This document shows, piece after piece, positions 33,201 to 41,831 of a DNA stretch of 64,000 nt. The stretch lies in NCBI RefSeq assembly GCF_003027925.1, contig NZ_PYPS01000009.1, positions 62,001 to 126,000 on the forward strand, read 5' to 3'. The notes under the pieces were generated by a model that was not told where the DNA came from, ran no database searches, and worked only from the letters and a program-made list of their open reading frames with translations. Origin of the DNA: Micromonospora sp. RP3T (GTDB lineage: Bacteria; Actinomycetota; Actinomycetes; Mycobacteriales; Micromonosporaceae). Both the position numbers and the translations under genes were made by a program. Numbering within the stretch: the first letter of the stretch is position 1; every line of letters starts with the position of its first letter.

Positions 33201-33325
33201 TGGTCGGGCGCGACCGTGGCCGCCGGTGCGGCGAGTGCCGGCACCGGTGTGAACAGGGTGGCGATGCCGAGCACGGCAGCACCGAAGGCGGACACCGATC
33301 GGTGTCTCAGGATCGAGGAAGGCAC
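30239..33325 (-). CDS. Large secreted beta-propeller protein with two tandem malectin-like domains
   Basis: A 1028-residue exported protein. GTG 33325 is chosen for GGAG 6 bases upstream; it begins PSSILRHRSVSAFGAAVLGI, a signal peptide cut near ALAAP. Residues 45-470 form a propeller-like domain with repeats such as VVAIHDAGTKVIVGGSFTEA. Residues about 475-640 and 648-813 are two homologous malectin-type (diglucose-binding) domains, both starting VLYRVNAGG and ending in DIDFGRVLENPLIQGIEVVK or the near-identical second copy. The last 215 residues resemble a second propeller blade set. It probably binds or organises carbohydrate outside the cell. It follows the GH26-like and sulfotransferase genes on the same strand, so it likely acts on the polymer made there. 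Confidence 0.87.
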   Translation of the reverse strand: MPSSILRHRSVSAFGAAVLGIATLFTPVPALAAPAATVAPDHSTLVGEVPSDKTPNINDGNVVAIHDAGTKVIVGGSFTEAQNRGSSPTPVGRRGLLAFDKATGKIDNAFAPVLDGDVTAIIAGPTAGTVYVAGTFNKVGDKNFRKLALLNVADGTPVDGFKGPAFNGTVNDIALIDGHLLVGGIFSTVTATTNRAGLASLNPTTGAVDDYLTVSLTEHHNWTATNGGASAGVGVEKLTVSPNGKHLVVIGNFKKADDAVHDQIVRINLGADSATVADWNTDGYSGACKYSAFDSWVRDAQFSPDGKYFVVVTTGASYPGTLCDSAARWETDATGAGQKPTWTNFSGGDTFLSVGISEKAIYVGGHFRWSNNPLARDKAGPGAVPRASIAALDPASGLPLAWNPGRHPRGYGVTEMLVTPQGLWLGSDQDYIGNFEYQRKKIAFFPLDGGSTPHSTSTKGLPGDVYQAGRAAQTEVLYRVNAGGPAIPATDGGPDWAADTDTAPSPYHNGGNSAKAYPTNATFDATVPASTPATLFNTERWDQSTAPDMQWDIPVAAGTRVDVRLYLANRWSGTAAVGKRKIDISVDGVLKLNDFDPVAAAGGTDRGTMQSVSVVSDGVVDIDFGRVLENPLIQGIEVVKTAPTPDASDVLYRVNAGGDQLAAPSGPAWAADSLTAPSALHNAGNTVTTYTTDATVDGTVPAGTPAQLFSSERWDESPAPDMQWDFPVPAGTPVQVRLYLANRWAGTATAGKRKFNVSIDGVQKLSSFDPIAAIGATNKGTMRAFAVTSDGNIDVDFGRVLENPLVQGIEVVKLPPVPPATTVDSITKRSYDGATGVGNAMSVPNPDNTRWSTVKGAFWVGGDLFYGVGGDLYKRSFDGTEFGTPKKLDPYHDAKWDTVVTGSAPEGSTYAGMTTNFAAELPNVTAMFYKSGRIYYALAGQATLFSRQFTPDTGTVGAERTTITGTTAFADAGGLFLDGDKLYVVSRSTGTLSSMDWADGVPTGSATTRSGPAVDDVDWRGTAVFVGP

Positions 33326-33512
33326 AGGCTGCTCCGGGGGGAACGTCGGAGGCGCTGCGATCGTGGCCGGTGCCGACGCGAGGTGTGGCGTCGCACGGCC
33401 GACCGCAGACGTGAGAGCAATACCTTCTCGCATTCGCCTGTCGCCCGTCCACCCGGGATCGGCCTTTTTGACACAACGAGCGGTCCGAGTCGAACGAAAA
33501 GACGAGTGAAGA

Positions 33513-34583
33513 TCACTCTGTGCGTGCGGGAGATGGCGCACCGGAGGCGCTGAGATCCGGCATCGGCGGATTGAAGTACGGGTCGGTGGCCAGCTCGCGG
33601 AACACCGCCGCGCTCTCCGGGTCGTTGCCGAACGTGCTGTCGTACAGCGGCTTCTCGGTCTGCTTGGCCGCGAAATAGATCACGGCCTTGATCTGCGGGT
33701 GCTTCTTCAGGTACGGACCGACCTCACTCATCCACTCGGCCCGCTGGCCCGGCCGGCCGTCCTGGGTCAGCCCGAACTCGCCGATCACCACCGGCCTCGG
33801 ATGCTTCTTGGCGAACGCCATGAAGTGGTCCATCCGGTTGCTGAAGCTGTTCCACTCCGGGCTCGGGTAGACGTCGGTGCAGAGCCAGTCGACCTGGTCG
33901 TCACCGGGGTAGTAGTCGGCGGCCCGGCGTTCCGGCTCGGCGAACCCGTCCGCGTGCGGACACCACGTCCAGGCCGCGTTCGTGGCGCCGACCTCGGTGA
34001 AGATGGCGCGCACGTGCTTCCAGGCGGCGACGTAGTCCTCCGGGGAGTGCATGCTGGCGGCCAGGTTCGGCCGGTCCATCTCCCACCGGTAACGCAGCAG
34101 CACCGGCACCCCGAACGCCTTGACGTCCTGCGCCCGCTGCCGGATCAGGTTGTCGTAGACGCCGCTGACCGTCGACCGGGTGTCGGTGCCCTGCCAGGAG
34201 ATCATCTGGAGCTTGCCCTGCGCCTGGAACGCCCGCTCGGTGCCACCCGGGAACGGCTCGTTCCACTCGTGGAACATGTGCGCGATGGCGAGCTGACCGC
34301 CCGCCGCCCGGTTGAAGTCGTCCCACGCCGCCGCCCGGCCGGTGGCGTTGTGGAACTGCGGCTTCACCCAGGCGCCCACCCAGGCGCCCTGCTCCGGCAG
34401 TTCCGGCCCGCGCCCGGTGGTCTGGACCGCGCCCTTGCGGGGCGTCACCGTGGGCGGCGGCGGCACCGCCGACGCGGTCTCCCCGGCCCGGTCGCCCGAC
34501 CCGGAGTCGCACGCCGCGACCGCCGGAGCCAGGAGGGCCAACGCGAACACGGCCGCCATCGTCCGTCGTAACCGTCGTACCAC
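33513..34583 (-). CDS. GH26-like glycoside hydrolase lipoprotein
   Basis: A 356-residue lipoprotein from GTG 34583, which follows GGGGAG by about 8 bases. The N-terminus RRLRRTMAAVFALALLAPAV ends in an AVAAC lipobox. A Pro-rich linker leads to a TIM-barrel domain with candidate acid/base Glu in LLRYRWEMDRPN, the aromatic WTWCPHADG strand and candidate nucleophile Glu in VVIGEFGLTQDG, the spacing expected of GH26 mannanase/endoglucanase-like enzymes. It would cleave or trim a beta-glycan at the outer membrane face. A second relative is encoded at 47201. Such hydrolases are frequent in exopolysaccharide loci as length-control or release enzymes. Confidence 0.85.
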   Translation of the reverse strand: MVRRLRRTMAAVFALALLAPAVAACDSGSGDRAGETASAVPPPPTVTPRKGAVQTTGRGPELPEQGAWVGAWVKPQFHNATGRAAAWDDFNRAAGGQLAIAHMFHEWNEPFPGGTERAFQAQGKLQMISWQGTDTRSTVSGVYDNLIRQRAQDVKAFGVPVLLRYRWEMDRPNLAASMHSPEDYVAAWKHVRAIFTEVGATNAAWTWCPHADGFAEPERRAADYYPGDDQVDWLCTDVYPSPEWNSFSNRMDHFMAFAKKHPRPVVIGEFGLTQDGRPGQRAEWMSEVGPYLKKHPQIKAVIYFAAKQTEKPLYDSTFGNDPESAAVFRELATDPYFNPPMPDLSASGAPSPARTE

Positions 34584-34704
34584 CGCAACCTCTCCCCAGG
34601 ATGGTCGCCGGTCCACTGTCATGTCTGCCGGGCGGGCCCGCGTCAGCGGGACGGCACGCCGAGCCGGGCGGGCGACCCCTGGCACTCTACCCGTGCCAGC
34701 GCCC

Positions 34705-35649
34705 TCACGGGTGGTAGCCGAGCTCCGTCAACAGCGGGCCGGCCTGGGCCAGCACGTCGGTCAGATCCTCTTCGGTCAGTCGCTTCCGCCAGCGCCCCAC
34801 CGAGCCGGGCCGGGCCTGCCCGAACCGGGCGTGCAGCGCCTGCCGGCCGGCCGGGTCGCCGACCTCCAGGAAATCGGCCACCACCTTGGCCGCCTCGGCC
34901 GGCCGGGTGACCACGTCCTCGTAGCGCAGGTGCCGGACCCGGTCCGCCGGCAGCGCGGCGAGCTGGGCCAACGCGCTGCTGGTGAAGCGCCGCCACATCC
35001 AGGCGGACCGCCCCAGGTCGGAGACGCGGGTGAACTCCTCGCGCCGCTCCGGCTCCACCCAGAACCGCGGCGCGGCGCCCCACGGCGTACCGCCGCGACC
35101 GCTGCGCCCGCTACCGGTCGAGGCCGCGTTCAACCAGGGCTGCTCGGCATGCGACACGGCCACGTCCCGGCCGTCCCGGTAGACGTGCAGGAAGACCGCG
35201 TCCGGGAAGACGTCGGCCAGGAACGGCACGATGAAGCAGTTCTCCGGGTCCTTCTCGGCGAACCGCAGCCCACCGTGGCCGGCGGCGGCGAGCAGCGCGC
35301 CGTAGTAGCCACGGAAGTAGCGCGCGGCGCGCTGCCGGGTCCAACTTCCCTCGTAGACGCAGCGGGCGACCGCCTTGGTCAGCCGCGGTTCGTAGTGGTA
35401 GGACACGTCCGGCAGCGCACCCACGCAGCTACCCAGGAACGTGGTGCCGGAGCGTGGGGCGCCGAGGATGAAGATCGGTCGCTCCACCTTCAGGGTGAGC
35501 TTCCGCTTGCCGGCCTCCACCGGCCGCTCCAGGTCCCGGCGTTCCTTGCGGTCCGCCAGCAGGCCGACCGCGGCGAGCTTCGCGGCCTTCACCGTGGACA
35601 GCCCGGCGTGCGGGGCGAGGGGGGAGTCGCTGGTCATCGAAGATCCCAT
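34705..35649 (-). CDS. Sulfotransferase family protein (first of three)
   Basis: A 314-residue cytosolic PAPS-dependent sulfotransferase. The 5'-phosphosulfate loop is FILGAPRSGTTFLGSCVGAL (about residues 59-78) and the 3'-phosphate-binding motif is LHVYRDGRDVAVSH. RHLRYEDVVTRPAEAAKVVA is the conserved C-terminal helix region. It is the last coupled gene of the operon beginning at 43675, 16 bp after the flippase. ATG 35649 or 35637 may be used. It would transfer sulfate to a saccharide unit before export. Confidence 0.9.
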   Translation of the reverse strand: MGSSMTSDSPLAPHAGLSTVKAAKLAAVGLLADRKERRDLERPVEAGKRKLTLKVERPIFILGAPRSGTTFLGSCVGALPDVSYHYEPRLTKAVARCVYEGSWTRQRAARYFRGYYGALLAAAGHGGLRFAEKDPENCFIVPFLADVFPDAVFLHVYRDGRDVAVSHAEQPWLNAASTGSGRSGRGGTPWGAAPRFWVEPERREEFTRVSDLGRSAWMWRRFTSSALAQLAALPADRVRHLRYEDVVTRPAEAAKVVADFLEVGDPAGRQALHARFGQARPGSVGRWRKRLTEEDLTDVLAQAGPLLTELGYHP

Positions 35650-35665
35650 CGGTGAGCAGGAACGG

Positions 35666-37255
35666 TCAGGACCGGGTCGCCGGGTCCGCCCCGGCGCGGT
35701 TGCGGCCCCGGCGCAGCGACCGGAGCGCGTCGAGATGCAGCGTGCGCCGCCAGCGCCACGCCCCCGCCAGGTACGCCGCCACCCCGGCGACCGCCACCAG
35801 CGCGAGCACCGGCGGCGTCGCGCCGAGCAGGGTGGCCACGCCGAGCGGCAGGCCCAGCGCGGCGACGGCCAACGCCATCGCGGCCCGGGTGCCGGCGCCG
35901 AACGGGTGCAGCCGCATCGACCACCAGAGCTGGGTCAGCGGCACCAGGTTGGTGACCAGGATGGAGAGGGTCCAGGCCAGGGCCGCGCCGAGGATGCCGT
36001 GGCGCGGGATGAGCAGCAGGTTGGCGACCACGTTGAGGACGGTGCCGCCCATCGCGTTGTAGAACGTCCACGCGGTACGGCCGGCCATGTTGAGCACCAT
36101 GTCGACCATGCCGCATCCGGTCGCCACCAGCATGGTCAGCGCGAGCAGCACGACCACCCGTCGGCCGTCGTCGTAACCGGCGCCGAACAGCGACAGCATG
36201 GGCGTGGCGAACGCCGCGAAGATGAGGTACGCCGGCCAGGAGAGCAGCACCAGCCAGCCGGTGGCGGCCTGGTAGAGCTGCCGGGCGTCGGCCCGGTCGT
36301 TGCGGGCGAACGCGGCGGCCAGCCGGTGCTGCACCGAGCTGGAGAGCGCGACGCTGGAGAGCTGACCCAACGCCAGGAACCGGGTCGCCGCCGTGTAGAT
36401 CGCCGCGTCCGCCGGCCCGCGCAGCGCGCTGAGCAGCACGATGTCCATCCGCTGCACCACGATCGCGGCCACGCTGCTGATTGCCCGAGGGCCGGTGAAC
36501 CGCCAGAACGGCCCGACCATCTTCCCGACCGGCACCGGCCGGGCCACCTGCCTGCCGGCCCGGCCGACCAGCCGACCCAGCCAGACCAGCGCGACCACGG
36601 CGGCGAGCAGATAGGGCACCACCCAGGCCAGCGGCAACGCGACGGTGGCGGAGAGCCCGAGCCAGGCGGCCACCGCCACGGCCAGGAACTGCACCAGCGT
36701 GCGGCCGAGCCGCTCCACGGTCAGCAGCGGGCGCATCTGACCGAAGCCTCGGCAGGCGGCCAGCGCGTAGTCGTTGAGCGCGGCCAGTGGCACGAACGCC
36801 AGCAGGATGCGCAGCGCGGTCACCGCGCCCGGACCGGCCTCCGGCATGGTCGCCCGGGCCAGCGCCGGGGCGGCCAGCCAACCGGCCACGCCCAGCAGCG
36901 CGCCGACCACCAGCACCGGCAGCAGACCGGCCAGGATCGTGCCGCGGATCTCGTCCCGCCGGTCCAGCGTGCGCTGCCGGCTGACGAAGTAGACGGTGCC
37001 CACGTCGGTGCCGAGCCGGGCCGTCGACGCGGCGATCATGAAAGCGCTGGTGGCGGCGAAGAACATGCCGGCCTCGCGGACCGACCAGCCCCGGGCGATG
37101 ACGATGTTGAGGCCGAAGCCGGCCACCGCGGCCAGCCCCACCCCGAGCAGGTTGGCGAAGCCCTGCCGGGCCGCGCCGCCCAGGCCCGCGCCCGCGCCCG
37201 GACCCGGCCCGACCGCCGGCAGGACGACGGTGGCGTCGGCGTCCGCCCGGGTCAC
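35666..37255 (-). CDS. Polysaccharide flippase (Wzx/MATE-like)
   Basis: A 529-residue membrane protein with 12-14 helices after a short tail. GTG 37255 is chosen over GTG 37285 because it overlaps the TGA of the preceding sulfotransferase gene (GTGA). The first helix pair (FANLLGVGLAAVAGFGLNIV, then GMFFAATSAFMIAASTARLG) and the pattern of paired helices with polar loops match the polysaccharide-transport/Wzx family. It would flip an undecaprenyl-linked repeat unit across the membrane, to be joined by the polymerase at 39337. Confidence 0.9.
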   Translation of the reverse strand: MTRADADATVVLPAVGPGPGAGAGLGGAARQGFANLLGVGLAAVAGFGLNIVIARGWSVREAGMFFAATSAFMIAASTARLGTDVGTVYFVSRQRTLDRRDEIRGTILAGLLPVLVVGALLGVAGWLAAPALARATMPEAGPGAVTALRILLAFVPLAALNDYALAACRGFGQMRPLLTVERLGRTLVQFLAVAVAAWLGLSATVALPLAWVVPYLLAAVVALVWLGRLVGRAGRQVARPVPVGKMVGPFWRFTGPRAISSVAAIVVQRMDIVLLSALRGPADAAIYTAATRFLALGQLSSVALSSSVQHRLAAAFARNDRADARQLYQAATGWLVLLSWPAYLIFAAFATPMLSLFGAGYDDGRRVVVLLALTMLVATGCGMVDMVLNMAGRTAWTFYNAMGGTVLNVVANLLLIPRHGILGAALAWTLSILVTNLVPLTQLWWSMRLHPFGAGTRAAMALAVAALGLPLGVATLLGATPPVLALVAVAGVAAYLAGAWRWRRTLHLDALRSLRRGRNRAGADPATRS

Positions 37256-38115
37256 CGCCGCCACGACGGCACGCGTCCCCACCACGTGGCCAGCCGCTCG
37301 TCGTACGGGGCGAAGTGGTCCTCCAGCCGGGTCCGCAGCTCGGCCGACATCGGGGAACGGGACCGCGAGTTGTGCTTGCCGAACGAGATGTCCGCCCAGC
37401 GGGGCAGCTCCAGGAAGTCGCAGACCGCGTCGAAGGACGGCCGCGGGTCGGCGAAGAAGTCGTCGCTGTCGATCACGTGCAGCCGGTCCCGGCCGACCAG
37501 CGCCTCCAGCCGTTCCACCTGCTCGATGTAGCGGCCCCGGGCCAGGTAGGAGTTGTGCTGGAAGTGCTCGCTGGCGTACGTCGGGTCGGCGGTCATCCGC
37601 TCCCGCTCACCCGCGGTCCGCTGCTCCTCCAGCGCCAGCGCGCGTTCGAAGTCCGCCTCGGTCTCGTAGCCACGGGCCAGCTCGTGGGAGTGCGCCGAGT
37701 AGGCCCGCTCCACCGGGTCACGCAGCAGCACCAGCAGCTTGACCGACGGCAGGTCCTTGGCGATCCGCTGCCCGGCCAGCGGGTGGAACATGTAGTAGGG
37801 GCTCGACTCGCCGGTGATCCCGCGCACGCCGAGCTGCGCCTTCACCGCGTCCGCCTTGCCGTTTGTGGGGAAGTGGCCGAGATACCAGCTCATCCCCCGG
37901 TGGTAGTCGACGTCGAAGTAGTGCACGCCCTTGTGGTACGCGGGCGGCAGCACGCCCGGGTGCTGCGAGAGCGTCTTGAACAGCGAGGTGGTGCCGCAGC
38001 GCTGCGCCCCCACGATCAGGAATCCCGGCACCATCCGCGAGCCCGCGGTCAACCGACCGACCGTCCGACTCACCGACTTCACCGCGCGGAGCGCCTGCTC
38101 CCTGGCCACCGTCAC
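37252..38115 (-). CDS. Sulfotransferase domain protein (second of three)
   Basis: A 287-residue enzyme of the heparan-sulfate/NDST-like branch. GTG 38115 follows GAGGAG; the upstream frame is non-coding in character. The PAPS loop is FLIVGAQRCGTTSLFKTLSQ, the 3'-phosphate site is LLVLLRDPVERAYSAHSHE, and HNSYLARGRYIEQVERLEAL is typical of this branch. This differs from the sulfotransferase at 34705, so the two probably sulfate different positions. It is coupled to the flippase gene by GTGA and lies 16 bp after the kinase-fold gene. Confidence 0.9.
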   Translation of the reverse strand: MTVAREQALRAVKSVSRTVGRLTAGSRMVPGFLIVGAQRCGTTSLFKTLSQHPGVLPPAYHKGVHYFDVDYHRGMSWYLGHFPTNGKADAVKAQLGVRGITGESSPYYMFHPLAGQRIAKDLPSVKLLVLLRDPVERAYSAHSHELARGYETEADFERALALEEQRTAGERERMTADPTYASEHFQHNSYLARGRYIEQVERLEALVGRDRLHVIDSDDFFADPRPSFDAVCDFLELPRWADISFGKHNSRSRSPMSAELRTRLEDHFAPYDERLATWWGRVPSWRR

Positions 38116-38131
38116 GTCCCACTCCTCACTC

Positions 38132-39337
38132 TCACCGGGCCCGGCGGGCCAGGTGCTCCTCGACGGCGGGCAGCAGCCAGGTGTCGACGTGCCCCAGCCG
38201 CGCACCCGCCTCGGCCTGCCGGTCCCGCAGATAACGTGCCGCCAGCTCCACCAGGTAGAGCACGGCGACGAGGTCGGCGCCCCCACCGACCTGCTCGAAC
38301 GGCGCGAGCGTCCGGTCCGCGCCGGCGATCAGCGCGCGGGCGGCCTCGATCGGCTCCACCCCGGCGTGGCTCATCGCACCCTGCACCGCCAGGTGCAGCG
38401 CGTCGTAGCCGGCCGGCACGTCCGCCTCGAACCGCTCCCAGTCCCAGACCAGCACCCGGCCGTCGGCCAGCACCGCGCTGTTGCCGCCGTTCCAGTCCCC
38501 GTGCCAGGCGCCGAACGCCACCACCGGGTCGGCGTCCGCGACCGACCTCAGCGCCGCGCGCAGCCGCCCGGCCTCCGGCCGGTCACCGAGCGCGTCCACC
38601 GCCGCACCGAGCCGCGCCGCGTGCCCGCTGCCCGCCCACGACTCCCGGCGTACGCCGAGACAACCGGCCACCGCCACCATGGCGGCCCGCTCGGCCGCCG
38701 CCGCCTCGGCCGGGGCGGCCCGGGGCAGCCGCACCGGCAGCGCCTCCTGGACCAGCAGCGCGTGCCCGTGCCAGTCGCCGTGATGGCGGACCCCGGCCAG
38801 GACCACCGGGCCGAGCGGCAGGCCGGCGAGGCGGCGCAGCGCGGCGGCCTCCGCGTCGACCAGGGCCCGGGTCAGCGGGTCGACGCCGAGTTTGGCGTAG
38901 CCGAGGGCCCGGCCGTCCGGGGCGAGCAGTTGCAGCACCGGCTTGCGGTTGGCCCGCGCCGGACCGATGTGCAGGCTGACCAGCGCCGGTTCGCCCAGCA
39001 CCTCGGTCAGGTAGGCGTCCAGCCCGCCCCCGGCGACCACCAGCCGGTCGCGGAACACCACCGGCCCCAGCCCGAGCCGGAACGCGGTGGCCAACCCCTG
39101 CCGTACCAGCTTGGCCTTGCGACCGACCGCCTCGGTGGAGTGCCGGACGGCGCCGGCGGCGGCCCGGCCCGAGCCGGTGGGCACCAGCAGCCGGGGGCGT
39201 GCGGCCGAGGGCACCACCACCCAGCCGGCGCCGCCCCGGCGCAGCGCGGGTTCGGCAGGTGCGGGCCAGATCAGGTCGGCCAGCTCACCGAGGTAGGCGG
39301 AACGGCCGTCGCCGTCCGGGGGTACGCGGAGCACCAT
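38132..39337 (-). CDS. Aminoglycoside-phosphotransferase-fold protein of the polysaccharide operon
   Basis: A 401-residue soluble protein. ATG 39337 overlaps the TGA of the polymerase gene. The C-terminal half has the APH/choline-kinase active site: AWHGDWNGGNSAVL (catalytic Asp, metal Asn) and VLVWDWERFEADV (metal-binding Asp, DWE in place of DFE). The N-terminal 180 residues are unlike the kinase N-lobe usually seen. It might phosphorylate a saccharide or a lipid carrier, or be a non-standard kinase. No substrate can be named. Location inside a seven-gene coupled operon ties it to the polymer. Confidence 0.75.
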   Translation of the reverse strand: MVLRVPPDGDGRSAYLGELADLIWPAPAEPALRRGGAGWVVVPSAARPRLLVPTGSGRAAAGAVRHSTEAVGRKAKLVRQGLATAFRLGLGPVVFRDRLVVAGGGLDAYLTEVLGEPALVSLHIGPARANRKPVLQLLAPDGRALGYAKLGVDPLTRALVDAEAAALRRLAGLPLGPVVLAGVRHHGDWHGHALLVQEALPVRLPRAAPAEAAAAERAAMVAVAGCLGVRRESWAGSGHAARLGAAVDALGDRPEAGRLRAALRSVADADPVVAFGAWHGDWNGGNSAVLADGRVLVWDWERFEADVPAGYDALHLAVQGAMSHAGVEPIEAARALIAGADRTLAPFEQVGGGADLVAVLYLVELAARYLRDRQAEAGARLGHVDTWLLPAVEEHLARRAR

Positions 39338-40827
39338 CAACGTTCACCGGCTGCTTCCAGTCGGGCCCGTAGCCCGGCGATCGTGCCCTTGGGTGGCGCC
39401 GGCGCGAGCGCGCGGCGGAGCTGGTCGTTGCGGGCCAGCAGGGCGACCGAGATCAGGGCGTAGGCGAGGGTGGCTTCCAGTGCGCCGTAGGTGAACTGGA
39501 AGAAGAGCATCAGGATGATCACGAGCGTGCCGGCGATCCCGATCGCGCTGTGGTCGCGCCGGTACCGCCAGAGGCAGTAGAGGAAGAAGCCGTTGTAGGC
39601 CAGCGCGCCGACCCAGCCCTGGCCGACGAGCAGCGCCCAGAGCTGGCCGTTGCTGCCCAGCTCCCGGTTGCCGCACTGCTTGCAGTCGTCGGACTTGCCG
39701 ATCGCGATGGACCGGTTGCTGCCGATCAGTGCGCGGTTGCCGCCGTAGCCGAGGATCGGCGAGTGGTTGGCGGCGGCGACCGCGCCCTCGGACAGCGTGG
39801 TGCGGATGTCGTCGCTGTGCCCGTTCTGCAACCGTTCGTCGAACGTCCGGCCGAGCGGGGTGGCGACGATCAGCACGCCGATCAGCCCGACCGCCAGCGC
39901 GAGCCCGCCGAGCACCACCATCCGGCCGCGCAGCGCGAGCCGGAGCGCCACATAGGCCGCGGCGATGCCGACACCGATCCAGAGCCCGCGGTTGAGCGAG
40001 TAGATGATCGGGAAGATCGCGGCGAGCGCGATCGCCACGCCGGCGGTCCGGCGCAGCGGCCTGCCCAGCACCACCCAGCCGACGATCAGCCAGACCAGCA
40101 GGATCGCGGTGTTCTCACCCCACGAGTTCGTGTACGTGAACGGCGCGGACGGTCGCGGTGAGCTGGCCTCCCCCTCGATCACCTGCTGCACCTGGGCGAA
40201 CTTCACGTCCATCAGCGAGGCGACGAAGGGGTGGGTGGCGATCGAGTGCGGCAGGACGAAACGCAGTGGCGCGACGAACCCCGTGGTGGGGAAGAGCGAG
40301 CCGAGCCAACCGCCGACGACCACCACCACGCCCATGAACCCGAAGAGCCGGATCATCCGGCGGCGGGACAGCTCCCGCTCGCTGAGGTTGTAGACGTAGA
40401 GCATGGCCACGGTCATCGCGACGAAGTTGGCCAGCCGGATGCCCCAGCCGAGATAGCGCCCACCACCACCGCCGGGCGGCAGCGTGTTCGGGGCGGTCAG
40501 CCCGAGCGTCGAGACGGACAGGAACAGCCAGAGCAGCAGGATCAGCCAGATGCCGAAGCCGGGCGGCACCCGGACCGGACCGCGCCGGGCCATCTGCACC
40601 ACCATCGGCACCGCGAAGATGATGAAGACGAAGCTGGACACCCCGAGCGCCCACCACACCGGCCAGAGCAGGAAGAGCGAGATCAGCGGCCACGCGGTCG
40701 GCAGCCGCCAGGACCAGCCCTTCGGCCGGGCCCGCACCGGCGCGAGGCGGTTGCCCCCGGGCGGCGGCACCACCGCGCCCACCGGGACCGACCCGCGCGC
40801 CGGGCGGGGTGGGGTGACGGTGCTCAT
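39337..40827 (-). CDS. O-antigen ligase/polymerase-like (Wzy/WaaL) membrane protein
   Basis: A 496-residue protein with about 12 helices and a long cytoplasmic N-terminus (about 40 residues, Pro/Arg rich). A large periplasmic-type loop in the second half holds NHSPILGYGGNRALIGS, the conserved Wzy_C-like region, and CKQCGNRELGSNGQ with two cysteines. Arg and His in such loops bind the polyprenyl-linked donor. It would polymerise repeat units flipped by the Wzx-like protein at 35666. The ATG overlaps the stop of the DUF3048 gene by 4 bp. Confidence 0.88.
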   Translation of the reverse strand: MSTVTPPRPARGSVPVGAVVPPPGGNRLAPVRARPKGWSWRLPTAWPLISLFLLWPVWWALGVSSFVFIIFAVPMVVQMARRGPVRVPPGFGIWLILLLWLFLSVSTLGLTAPNTLPPGGGGGRYLGWGIRLANFVAMTVAMLYVYNLSERELSRRRMIRLFGFMGVVVVVGGWLGSLFPTTGFVAPLRFVLPHSIATHPFVASLMDVKFAQVQQVIEGEASSPRPSAPFTYTNSWGENTAILLVWLIVGWVVLGRPLRRTAGVAIALAAIFPIIYSLNRGLWIGVGIAAAYVALRLALRGRMVVLGGLALAVGLIGVLIVATPLGRTFDERLQNGHSDDIRTTLSEGAVAAANHSPILGYGGNRALIGSNRSIAIGKSDDCKQCGNRELGSNGQLWALLVGQGWVGALAYNGFFLYCLWRYRRDHSAIGIAGTLVIILMLFFQFTYGALEATLAYALISVALLARNDQLRRALAPAPPKGTIAGLRARLEAAGER

Positions 40828-41831
40828 TTCACGGTGACCTTGGCGGTGGTCGGGGCGTAGATCACCCAGGCGTTGCCGGGTTGCGGGTGCAGCAGGTCAC
40901 CGCCGGCGTCGGCGAGCGTGCAGACCATGCCCAGGCCGGGCTTGCGCCAGCGGCCCTTCGCGCTGGTCGGACCGGACACCGCGAGCACCGCGCCCTCGCC
41001 GAAGACGTTCGCCGACGGCAGCGCGCGGAACGACGGCTTACGCACCTCGAGCGTGCGGTATTCCATGGTCAGCACGATCACCGAGGCGGCGGTCACCGTC
41101 GCGGTGCCGACCTTGCCCACCCAGCGGGCCTTCGGCTGGTCGTACCGCCAGACCATCGGCGGGCCGCCGGAGACGCTGATCGACAGCTCGGTGGCGGGCA
41201 CGAGGTCCCGGGCGGCCAGCGCGTCGCCGCCGGTGGCGTGGTCCAGCGCCGGCGTGGGCGGTTGACCCCCCTTCGGGGCGGCCTTGAGCAGCGCGGCCGT
41301 CGAGGTGTAGTCGCCGCTGAAGACCTTGCCGTCGTCGTCGGGGGTGACGCCGTCGAGGTCGGAGCTTTCGAACTGACTGAGGAAACCGGTCGGACCGCCG
41401 TCATATCCCACGAACGGGCGCAGCACCGAGACCGAGCGGATGTCGACCGGCCGGATCTCGGTCACCGGCCCGATCTTGCTGGCGTCCCGGGAGTGGAACA
41501 CGGCGGTCAGGTGCAGCGTGTCGGACTCGGCGAACTCGGCGTAGACCAGGTCGGCGGCGTCCAGACCGGCCGGGGTGGTGGCGGGGCTCACCCGCATCGG
41601 CACCGCGACCGCCTGGCGGGTGGCCGCCGCCGGCGTGCCGACCGGCGCCCCGGTCAGCGGGCCGACGGGCAGGCTCGACGTCGGACTGGCCGACGGTGGC
41701 GTCGCGGCGGCGCTGCCCGGGTCGACCACGTCGACGCTGCCCGGCTTGGGCTGGGGCTCACTGCACCCCGTGCCGACGCCGAGGACGACGGCCGGAGCGA
41801 GGGCGGCGCGGAGCATCTGCCGGCGGTTCAC
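40824..41831 (-). CDS. DUF3048 (YerB-like) lipoprotein
   Basis: A 335-residue exported protein with lipobox VLGVGTGCSEP (Cys about residue 23) and a Ser/Pro/Ala linker. The DUF3048 domain follows: VAVPMRVSPATTPAGLDAAD, LVYAEFAESDTLHLTAVFHS, IGPVTEIRPVDI. The domain is widespread in Gram-positives but biochemically undefined. Its setting between a chain-length-type gene and a polymerase suggests a role in assembly of the cell-surface polymer. Both ends overlap neighbours by 4 bp. Confidence 0.85.
   Translation of the reverse strand: MNRRQMLRAALAPAVVLGVGTGCSEPQPKPGSVDVVDPGSAAATPPSASPTSSLPVGPLTGAPVGTPAAATRQAVAVPMRVSPATTPAGLDAADLVYAEFAESDTLHLTAVFHSRDASKIGPVTEIRPVDIRSVSVLRPFVGYDGGPTGFLSQFESSDLDGVTPDDDGKVFSGDYTSTAALLKAAPKGGQPPTPALDHATGGDALAARDLVPATELSISVSGGPPMVWRYDQPKARWVGKVGTATVTAASVIVLTMEYRTLEVRKPSFRALPSANVFGEGAVLAVSGPTSAKGRWRKPGLGMVCTLADAGGDLLHPQPGNAWVIYAPTTAKVTVK

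Noticed and set aside
33504..33518. Riboswitch or terminator at GAGTGA-AGA-TCACTC upstream of the propeller gene
   Set aside because: The 6-bp stem is short, overlaps the stop of the GH26-like gene, and no riboswitch consensus is visible in the 190-bp leader; listed only as a minor hairpin.
30134..33553. 1139-codon frame opposite the propeller/malectin gene
   Set aside because: Same reason: low-complexity antisense text over a well-supported secreted protein with repeated domains.
35441..37531. Long frame opposite the flippase
   Set aside because: Antisense to a membrane protein; composed mostly of Arg/Gln/His/Gly with no start signal.
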